This document shows, in pieces, positions 12,031-23,400 of a DNA stretch of 64,000 nucleotides; position 1 is the stretch's first letter; every line of letters starts with the position of its first letter. The stretch comes from Physella acuta (lineage: Eukaryota; Mollusca; Gastropoda; Physidae): contig NW_026731648.1 of the NCBI RefSeq assembly GCF_028476545.1, positions 147,001 through 211,000 of the forward strand, read 5' to 3'. A program made the translations under genes and the position numbers. The notes beneath the pieces were generated by a model. That model was not told the DNA's origin and made no database searches. It saw only the letters and a program-made list of their open reading frames with translations.

Positions 12031-14320
12031 CGTCTGCTCGAAGAACCATTTTTTGTTCAACGTCTCCTCCACCCTCTCCATGAACGCGCTGTAGGCTTGT
12101 CTGTGACGTCGGCGATGACGCTGAAAATATTCATACAATCACGTGGTTAACGACACAGTAGCTCTTACGTGAAAACTGTCACACAACATCAAATTCCGTG
12201 AAAACTGTCGCATAATATCAAATATCAACGGCTTGAAAATATTCATACAATCACATGTTTAACGACACAGTAGCTTTTACGTGAAAACTGCAGCATAATA
12301 TCATTATCAAATATCAACGGCTTAAAACAAATGTATTTTACCAAGCATGCGATAACATGTGGAAAGGTGTTATCCGTAAATGACAGGCTATTTTAAAACA
12401 CACCATTTATCGCAAATTTCGTTAAAAATCATCCCTTCCATTAAAATAACTTAACAAAGTTCTATCCCCATTGTGATGACGCAAGATTACGTCAGACATG
12501 TTTAGCAGATATAGGTTAGCAGAAACAGACTATAGGCCTAGTTGGTTGGTTAGAGAGGCCAATGGGCGCACAGGGCTGACCGGTCACGTGGGACGGTCAG
12601 CTGACCACTGAGGCGTGGGGCAGTAGAGCGATAGGCCAGGAGTTGTTAGGTAGCGGTCAGAGACGGCCGAGAATGTAGATAGTTCGGAGATCATGATTAG
12701 CTAGCGAAGGGAGAAGGTGTTAGGTTGTAGAATGTAGAGAACAGTTAGTGTTAGGATTGGTCATGGGAGTGCGTAGTAGTAGGTAGCATGTGGTATGAAC
12801 AGTCAGTAGTAGAAGTAAATAGTACAGTGTAGATCAGTTAGGTAGAAACTTGAACATATATATCATTTTAATAAAGAACAATTATAGTTGAACTTGAACT
12901 GTGTGTTATTGGATTCATTCGTTCCGCCATCATAAAATCCACCCTCACAATTGGTGGAGCGCGGGTCGAGTGAGGGAAAGAACGTATATCAGCTATTCAT
13001 GACGGAGTATGACTGGTGTATTGCTTTCTCTAACTCATCACAACAGCGGGTTTCTTCAGCCGGAGCGAGTTTGGATTACCAACACAAGGGAACAGTCAAC
13101 GTGTCCAAAAAGATAAGTGCCTTCCAAAATTTTTTTTTTTTAAACGTTTGGGTTTAGAGCCGTGCTGGATAGCCTTTACCAGCGGTTTTTCTGCCTTATA
13201 CACTCTATTGTTACGCACTGTTGCCTTAGTTTTGTTTACTTTCCTCAACACACACACACACACATACACAACCATGGAGGCAGAGTTTCAATGCTATACA
13301 CGGTGCATACCATTAGACAAAACAGGAGAAGAAGTTGAAACATTTGTAGAGAATAAGTTAAGAAACAAGATAGTCAAGATAGTAAGACATGTCAAGAACA
13401 AAAGCATAGTTAGCGATAGAATTAGTGAAACGGAAAGTACAGCACATAGATAACACGCAACTGCCCAAGAACATCAACCCCATGACCAGGAATTTGACCC
13501 GGACCGTCCCCATACATGATTTTGAACAACGGACAAAAGTGAAGTCAAGTCAAGTCGAGTTTTTTTTTTTTTTTTTTTGTTAATCTAAGTCGTCGAGGAA
13601 ATCGACGTGAAGTCGTACAGTCAGAAGTCAGAGTAGTCAAATCTGATGTCAATCGTGTTATTGAAGTCAGTGAAGTATAAGTCAGAACTGAAGTCAAAGA
13701 AGTCATTTGAAGTCAGTTAAGTCAGTCAATAAGTTGATGAAGTCATAGTTGAGGTCATAGTGACGTAGTTGAAGTCATGTTGCAGTCAAAGAAAAGTCTT
13801 TGATGTTATATTAAAGTCGTTGAGGTCATAGTGAAGAAGTGAAATCGTCGAAGTTATAGTGAAGTCTTTGAAATCAAAATGATGTCGTTGAAATCTTTGA
13901 AGTCAAGGTTAAAGTCCTTGAAGTCGTAGTAAAGTCTTTGAGGTCAAATTGAAGCCTTTGAAGTCATATTGAAGTTGTTGAAGTCAAAGTGAAGTCTTTG
14001 AAGTCATATTGAAGTTGTTGAAGTCAAAGTGAAGTCTTTGAAGTCATTTTGAAGTCGTTGAGGTCAAAGAAAAAGTCTTTGAAGTCAAAGTGAAGTCGTT
14101 GAAGTCTTTGAGGTCAAAGTGAAGTCGTCTAAGTCGAAGTTTAAGTCAGTCAGTGATGCCGTTAAAGTCGAATCAAAGTCAGTCGGTGAAATCAGTTATT
14201 TAAGTCGTTGAAGTCGAAGTTAGGTCAGTTTAAGTCAGTCGAAGTCAGTCAGGTTGCTGAAGTCCTAACAGTGGCGGAACTAGAAAAAAAGGGCTCCCCC
14301 GCAAAGAAAAAATTAGGGCC

Positions 14321-14413
<93 letters not shown>

Positions 14414-17400
14414 CTATATCCTGAGTAATTTAGTCTACTTCATTGCAATATAAAACCATTCTGGGAGAACAATCCAGACAAATTTGGTCCAAACTCATCT
14501 TAAGCTAGAAATCATCAAAAACACTTCTAAACATGCTGGTCAAAAATATATAAAGACGTAAGCTTGATTCGTGAATGGTTTCTCGCGTTATGTTTATTCT
14601 TTTCATTTTTGGCTTTTATAATATCAATTTTGAAAACATTGATTTTTATGGCTATACCATTGTTTATTACGTCTTATTTAAATAATAATTCAGAGAATTT
14701 AATTGCTTTTTAATATACATAGCACAAAACTATTTAAATGAGCTTTGTGGGCATCCCTATTTTAAAGAAGGGCAGTAAGTCATGGAAGTAGTGTGAATGT
14801 TTGCCTACCTTTCAAACTATAGCTCTTGTAGATTATAAAATATTTTTCTACGCAACAATCTCTGCTATAGTAGACCTTTTTTTTTTTTTTTTTTTTTTAC
14901 AAAACCACTTTTAAGATGCATGAAAAACATAATTTTTGAAAAACAAATTCATTGTTTTTGGTCGGAACTGGGCCCCTAAACGTCCTGGGCCCCCCCGCAT
15001 TGCGGGGTCTGGCGGTATGGTAGTTCCGCCCCTGAGTCCTAAGTGAAGTCAGTTGTCAAAGTGAAGTCAGTCAAATTACTGAAGTCTAAAGTGAAGTCAG
15101 TCGTTAATTTGAAGTCAGTCGAGTTACTGAAGTCATAAGTGAAGTCAGTCATTAAGTCAAGCCAGCCAGTTTTTTGTCAAAAGTCAGATAGTGAGAGCTG
15201 CTCCACTATATGATTACGAGTTCAAACGTTATTTGAAACGGCACGATTATTTATATACACTCACATGTCTATTCTTTTTGTGAAGCTATTTCTAAGCTCT
15301 AGTAGTGTTTACGTCTATTGAGTTTATTAGGCTGTACAGATTGTTGTTAGATTAGAGTGTACTGATTTTTATTTGGTTATGTTGTAATGTTATTTTTATA
15401 TGTTGTTATGCTGCCAGACAAATGTTCAGCACGTATAAATTTGGGATTGAGGTTTTTTTAATGGAAGGTACCTCTGTCTGAATACTTGTCTGCGCGGGCA
15501 CTAAAATGTTCACGTAAAGCCATTGCTCATGGTCTTGTAATACAATTTTCAGACCCACTACGTTTATTCAGAATGAGACGAGATGAAGCAGACACTTCAA
15601 AGAGTGCCGCCACCTGAAGCCCTGATTACGTTGAATTACCTGGACAGCGGACAGACCTGCTGAACAGAGAATTGCCCTGGTCAAGACAGCGGACGCATCG
15701 CCACCGCTTCGCCCCACCTTGGGGTTGAATAACAGACCGCCAGCTACGTGCACCTACGTCGGCACATACAAAGGGTAGAAGACCCGTCGTCCAGGTTCCC
15801 AGCGTCGGAATGTTACGTCATTGTTCGCCACGCATCAGACAGCTCCAGTTCATCGTATAACCACTCTACGTGGACGTCTCAACCAGCGTTGAGATGAGAT
15901 TGTTGCGTCATCACATTGACCAACGAAAGTTACGCCTACACCCGCCTCACGGGAACTTACGTAGACCAACGCCACAACCCACCCACCACAGATGAACGCC
16001 AATAATTACATAACACTTACACACACACACACTTACACTGCTCGTTGAGCCCGTTCAACCAGTTACACATCGCTACTAAGATTAGCTCAAGGCCAGTACA
16101 CGACAACCTAGCCAGAACTGAGTTTCACATGATTGAATTCACACATACCATGAAACATAGACATACATTATCAAGCAGAGACACCACAGACGTCAGGATA
16201 CCGTACAAGAACTAGAACAATGACATTCCTTTCCAAGAACACAGACAGAAGATTTTATGTTTTTGTAAACTGTGCTGTCCCATTTTGTATTTGATTGATA
16301 TGATTGATGTTAGGGATAGAATATAGTAGTAAGATAGATAGTTGTTGATGTATTAGATTAGTAGTAGACGCTGAAAAATATAATTTGTCAGCTACAGAAA
16401 GGGAGGGAGATATGTGATGACGCAAGATTACGTCAGACATGTTTAGCAGATATAGGTTAGCAGAAACAGACTATAGGCCTAGTTGGTTGGTTAGAGAGGC
16501 CAATGGGCGCACAGGGCTGACCGGTCACGTGGGACGGTCAGCTGACCACTGAGGCGTGGGGCAGTAGAGCGATAGGCCAGGAGTTGTTAGGTAGCGGTCA
16601 GAGACGGCCGAGAATGTAGATAGTTCGGAGATCATGATTAGCTAGCGAAGGGAGAAGGTGTTAGGTTGTAGAATGTAGAGAACAGTTAGTGTTAGGATTG
16701 GTCATGGGAGTGCGTAGTAGTAGGTAGCATGTGGTATGAACAGTCAGTAGTAGAAGTAAATAGTACAGTGTAGATCAGTTAGGTAGAAACTTGAACATAT
16801 ATATCATTTTAATAAAGAACAATTATAGTTGAACTTGAACTGTGTGTTATTGGATTCATTCGTGCCGCCTTTCTTAAAACCCCCACCCTCACACCCATTA
16901 AATTAACTAACATTTGAACGAAAATAATAGTTTTTCGTTATTTTTGTTTTAAATAATAAATACTGTCAAATCTTTAGCCCTTTATTTACCTACCCTACAT
17001 CGCACAGCTTCGTGACTGTCTAAGCCCCTCCCAACCATTAGATATGTAAAGTCATTTATAGACAACAACCTATCAATGCAGGTGTCTTAAATTGATACTA
17101 ACAATATTTAACTCACAGAGAATGCCATATCTATCAATGCAGGTGTCTTAAATTGATATTATCAATATTTAACTCACCGATAATGCCACATATATCAATG
17201 CAGGTGTCTTAAATTGATACTATCAATATTTAACTCACCGATAAAGCCACATCTATCAATGCAGGTATCTTAAATTGATGCTATCAATATTTAACTCACC
17301 GATAATGCCAAACCTATCAATGCAGGTGTCTTAAATTGATACTATCAGTGCAGGTGTCTTAAATTGATACTATCAATATTTAACTCACCGGTAATGCCAC

Positions 17401-20400
17401 ATCTATCAATGCAGGTGTCTTAAATTGATACTATCAGTGCAGGTGTCTTAAATTAATACTATCAATATTTAACTCACCGATAATGCCAAACCTATCAATG
17501 CACGTGTCTTAAATTGATACTATCAATATTTAACTCACCGGTAATGCCACATCTATCAATGCAGGTGTCTTAAATTGATACTATCAGTGCAGGTGTCTTA
17601 AATTAATACTATCAATATTTAACTCACCGGTAATGCCACATCTATCAATGCAGGTGTCTTAAATTGATACTATCAGTGCAGGTGTCTTAAATTGATACTA
17701 TCAATATTTAACTCACCGATAAAGCTACATCTACCAATGCAGGTGTCTTAAATTGATACTATCAATATTTAACTCACCGAAAAAGCCACATCTATCAATG
17801 CAGGTGTCTTAAATTGATACTATCAATGCAGGTGTCTTAAATTGATACTATCAATGCAGGTGTCTTAAATTGATACTATCAATGCAGGTGTCTTAAATTG
17901 AAATTATCAATATTTAACTCACCGAAAAAGCCACATCTATCAATGCAGGTGTCTTAAATTGATACCATCAATATTTAACTCACCGAGAATGCCGCGCTCT
18001 TCTGTGGCCAGTTGTCTCTGTCCAGTATCAGACGAGCATCCCATTTTTTCTTGGCTGACTGTGGTGGCGCCATCTGCCTGCCTTCTGCAAGGTCACGCTC
18101 TGGCGGTTCTCGGGGTAACCCATGTACTATAGAAGCAGACGACAACACAGTTAGGTTTTGTTACTTTCTACAAAATAAAAAAAATAATCAAACTTCCCAT
18201 GTAGGCTACTAATTCAAGTTTTTATTTTAGCAATGTTATTATAAGTGTTTATTTTTGCCACTTAGATTTTATGTGTCTAAATTTACTTGTTATCGCTGAT
18301 TAATTACTTAGAGATTATGCGATCATCTGATGTGGATATATTTTCAGTGTAGCAAACTATTTTAAAATAAAAGTGCGAAAAACTACTGTGATTCAACTAT
18401 TTAAAATTAGGGTATGACAACGTTCTATTTAAAAGAAAAAAATGGACATTTGAGTACGTTGAAATGTGATGTAATTGTATGATGATAATGAGTAAAGCAT
18501 GAGGTCCTTAGAATAAAACCTTTTCTGTTTTAACTATCTAAAACGTAAGCCTGTAAACCTACTGAAATCTAACTAACTAAAATGTAATGTAAACCTACCG
18601 TGATCTAACTATCTAAGACAGTGGTTCCCAACCTTTTTCGAGTGGCGACCCCCTTTCATAAAACGTAAGTGACCCGCGACCGCCATATAATTAACAAGTC
18701 GAAATTAGTAATAAATAATAACCACTAAATTAATATTTTCTAGTAGACTTTCAATATGAATTATTCTTGATAACTGTTTTAATACGATGAGCAAAATTAC
18801 ATGCTATTAACAAGCATTAACTAGCATTAACAATTAAATTTTGCAAATTTAGGAATTCATCTTGTTATTCATCGGCAATGCTGGTAACATCAAGAAAGCA
18901 GAGAATGGGTGACAATGCTCGGGGAAAATAACGCCGCAGTTCGTTGTCAAGAGATTCAAGATGCCCATAATCCTTTGAAAATTTTATCTATCACACAACA
19001 CTGCAGAGTTTCTCAAACATGGCAGTATTTCAAATATTTATTTTTCCTCGCCAATTTTGCAGCTTTGATAAAAATGCCAAGAGATTATCATGAAAAGAGA
19101 TAATATTCGTTCCTTTATCAGGTTAAGCTTATGTTGATGTTCGAATATATCTGCTAGGTATGATACTCTCTCTAACCACACCATGTCGTTAAAGTATATC
19201 AAAAGGTCTTGTTTCCTTGCACTTCCAAGAACATCTTGATTTCATCTTTCAATTCAAAAACACGATTGACATTTCCTATTGACAGTCAGCGTACTGAAAC
19301 ATGACGCACCATCCGTACAAGCCCCACAGCCGTTTTCCCATTTTAATCCTCCAGTTTCAAAAAACGTATTTATTTTCTCCATGATATCTTCACAAAACAT
19401 CAACTCTTATTTGCTAACATCTGAATGAATATATTTCACAAAGACAAGCAACTGCGAACATTAACTCACGTCAGTCGATTCGTCAACTTGAAAATCAAAC
19501 AATGGTGAAAGCTTGATTTCATTTTAAATTTGTCTTTTAACATAAGCCGCTGCATAGTATTATTAGAGATATTTGTTGCATCTTTACTGCACTGGAATCC
19601 CCAAGAATTAATTTTACCATCTTCAGCATACATGGTTTGATGAGATTTTCTCCTTTGTGTGAGAGGTTTTTTGCTTGGCAATTTCTAATACTACTTCATA
19701 TGATGCTTGCACTAATGCTGTGTTTTCTTGGTGAAAACGTTCTGTTCGATCAAGTCTCTGACGTTTGCAACTACATATCTTGTATGGTGTGTTCCGAATG
19801 ACTCGTCTCAAATTGACGTTTGGAAGTTTTCATAGACTCCTGACTAAGAACAACTTTGCACAGTACAAATTGTTTATTCTCTGTTCCATTTCCAGTGATG
19901 TTAGTAATATTTTTCTAAATATTTATGTTTTTTATTCATTGCTAGAGTTTAAGTCTACCAGTTGGCGACCCCCCAGAAAGCCCTTCGCGACCCCCAAGGG
20001 GGTCACGACCCCCAGGTTGGGAACCCATGATCTAAGACATAAGTGTGAAAACCTACTGTGATTCAAGCGCTGTGATTTAAAGTTCAGACCGTAAGGATCT
20101 CTTTCGTAGTCGGTCACAAACTCGTCCAGACCTAGAGACTTGATGGGTGGGTACTGGGGTCCCAGTAAATTAAAACTTTCATTAGCTCAGAATATATTAA
20201 ACAAATTAATTTTAAACATGTTTAGATGTATTTTAGGCTTTAAGTTACCAAGCTTAAACAGTTCCGAGTTTTTAAACTAAAATAAACCTTGATTCTTTTA
20301 AAAACTCTCAAGCAAGGATATGTAGGCCTATATATATTTAAAGTCCAATGAACTCTATTTTATGCTGAATGCATGTAAGTTTTAATCGTAAGACTTTCAA

Positions 20401-23400
20401 ATAGGCCTACATAGGTATTTATTTACCTGTCTAAAATCGTGTGGTTTAAGACACTTCATGGCTTGTATTTACCTGTCTAAAAAGGTTTGGGACACTCGTA
20501 TGTCCCAGGTTTGTATTATAAAGTTCCCTTTTCAAACCTGACGTTCTGTCTATAGGGCAAGTGAAGTAGAGTTCACTTGTTTCTGTGCCCTCGGCATATG
20601 AAGAGATAGTGTGGTCAGCACTATGCCCAGCCTCCTTTACTTACCCTAACGTGAGTTAGGTACCCATCAGAGTTGGGTGGACTCAGCGACGGTCTACTGA
20701 TTTGAACCCGCATTTGAACTCGAGACTTACGGGTTAGCAGTCCAGTTCTCTAGACCACCCCGTCCCATAGGTTTGTATTTACCTGTCTAAAATCGTGAGG
20801 TTTAGGACACTCGTATGTCCCTGGCTTGTATTTACCTGTCTAAAATCGTGAGGTTTAGGACACTGCATGGCTTGTATTTACCTGTCTAAAATCGTGAGGT
20901 TTAGGACACTCGTATGTCCCTGGCTTGTATTTACCTGTCTAAAATCGTGAGGTTTAGGACACTACATAGCTTGTATTTACCTGTCTAAAATCGTGAGGTT
21001 TAAGACACTGCATGGCTTGTATTTACCTGTCTAAAATCGTGAGGTTTAAGGCACTACCTGGCTTGTATTTACCTGTCTAAAATCGTGAGGCCTAGGACAC
21101 TCGTATGTCCCTGGCTTGTATTTACCTGTCTAAAATCGTGAGGTTTAGGACACTCGTATGTCCCTGGCTTGTACATCCCCTGCTGAACAAACTTTTTCTT
21201 GGCTGTAAAAGGGCGATCAATCCGAAATCTTGTAACTATTTGCGGTTCTTTCTCTTGATGTTCCAGTATCCTCGGCAGTCGTTTATCTCCCCTTAAACAA
21301 ACAGCAGTAATTGTGAATGGGCAATATACATCTAAAATGTATTCAGTCTCTAATTTTTGCTGATTTTTTTTTTACCCACGCCTTAATGCCACGTATCATC
21401 ACAAAAAGTCAGACCTCTCCCCTCAAAGGACTTGACACTCCAGCCTACCCCCCCCCCCGCCCCCTTTCTTTATAAAAAAAAAACAACATCAGATGATGTA
21501 TAGAGTTATTTTTCAAAAACTTCGCTATATATAAAGATTGACACGATTGTAGAAACGGACAATACCAGAATTCTTACAATAAACCTATCCGGCATCTACA
21601 AATCCAAAACATGCGGCATGACGCTAATATAACATCCAGTACATGTTATAGATTGTTATATAGATCTATGAACTGACCAATCTCGTCTCATGACGCCATT
21701 AAAGCATACAAGACACATCCATTAAAATATTATTTCAAGAAACCAACATATCTCGTTATACTTAAGCTAGTAAAACAAACACACCAAATACTGTAAAACA
21801 TTTCTATCAATAAACCAACCCATCTCGCCTGATAATGCTATTCAACCAAACACAAAACACCCATTAAAATGCGATATCAAGAAACCAACTTATATCGTTA
21901 TAGCTAGTAAAATAAACACCACATAGTGTTACAAATTTTTTTTATCAACAAACCAACTGATTTCGCTGGATGACGCTATTAACACAATCACAATACATCC
22001 ATTAAAATTATATATCAATAATTCAATTTATCTCGCTCGGGCAGATGAGGCTCGTTAGCTGGGGACAGCCACTCTTCTAGGAGAGACAACTCCAAAATTA
22101 AACAACTGCTGCCTTGTAGTTTGTTCTTGGTTGGACAAAGGCTATGGAAGCAAATCCAAAAAGAAAAGCAGGCTGAAATCGGAGTCAATGGCCTCAATGG
22201 CGCATAACCAGTTGACACGTAACGCTTAATTGTGTTGGAGGCGTGGTCGAGTCGGCAAAAAGCTCATGGTTGATAAATTCGAACAAAGTCTCGAGTTCAA
22301 ACCCACTGGCAGATAAATCTCGATCTCCTTCAACACTAAAAATTAAGAACGAAGAAGAAGAAGAAGAAGAAGAATTTATCTCGCAATACTGGTTCAGTAA
22401 AACAAACACACCAAATAGTGTAAGAATGTTCTATCAACAAACCTACCTGTCTCGTTTGATGACCTCCCTTTGTCCAGGTATGGTGCCGTAGATCCACGGT
22501 CTCATGGCATCCACCGTGTTACGCTTGGGTGGCTGTGGATCATAGACCAGGTAACGAAAGTCTGGCGGCGGTCGCTTCCAGATATCCGGTTCCACTTTCT
22601 CCGCCTGAGCCCTGAATATTTGAAATCAATTACACACAAACCATATCACGATAAAAAAAATTACACTGAAACCATATCACGATGAAAAATTTACACTGAA
22701 ACCATATCACGATACAAAATTTACACTGAAACCATATCACGATAAAACATTACACACAAACCATATCACGATAAAAAATGTACACTGAAACCATATCACG
22801 ATAAAACATTACACACAAACCATATCACGATAAAAAATGTACACTGAAACCATATCACGATAAAACATCACACTGAAACCATATCACGATAAAACATTAC
22901 ACACAAACCATATCACGATAAAACATCACACTGAAACCATATCACGATAAAACATTACACACAAACCATATCACGATAAAACATCACACTGAAACCATAT
23001 CACGATAAAACATTACACACAAACCATATCACGATAAAACATTACACACAAACCATATCACGATAAAACATTACACACAAACCATATCACGATAAAACAT
23101 TACACACAAACCATATCACGATAAAACATTACACACAAACCATATCACGATAAAACATTACACACAAACCATATCACGATAACAAAATTACACTGAAACC
23201 ACATAACGATAAAACATTACACACAAACCATATCACGATAAAACATTACACTGAAACCATATCACGATAAAAATTTTAAAGTCGTGTCAGTTTCAATAGC
23301 CTAGTTGTTTTAGAAAGTACAGCAAGCGGTTTGTAAAATCTGGCTATTTGATCATGTCTTTAGAGTGTAAACATTTGCCGAAACGTTTAGTATATTACAT

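Larger units (their letters stand above)
13530..15175. repeat. Degenerate GAAGTC-based tandem repeat inside the LTR element
   Basis: Hundreds of bases are built from variants of 'GAAGTCATTGAAGTCAAAGT', with periods of about 6, 18 and 30. The array is split by the hAT insertion at 14269-15034. Confidence 0.85.
12472..16893. mobile_element. Non-autonomous LTR retrotransposon with 5-bp target duplication
   Basis: Two direct terminal repeats (12472-12949 and 16413-16893) start TGTGATGACG and end CCTCACA, and cccat flanks the element on both sides. A primer-binding-site position directly follows the first LTR, and a polypurine tract (AAAGGGAGGGAGA) precedes the second. The interior is mainly a degenerate GAAGTC-type tandem repeat with no gag, protease or polymerase that I can recognise, so it must have moved with another element's enzymes (LARD-like). 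The LTRs look almost identical except for a short segment near their ends, so the insertion appears young. The superfamily is undetermined. A hAT element is nested inside it at 14269-15034. Confidence 0.9.

Noticed and set aside
22640-23275. CRISPR-like array of regular 29-bp repeats
   Set aside because: There are no unique spacers; units abut each other and vary only at a few positions, and the setting is a eukaryotic intron.
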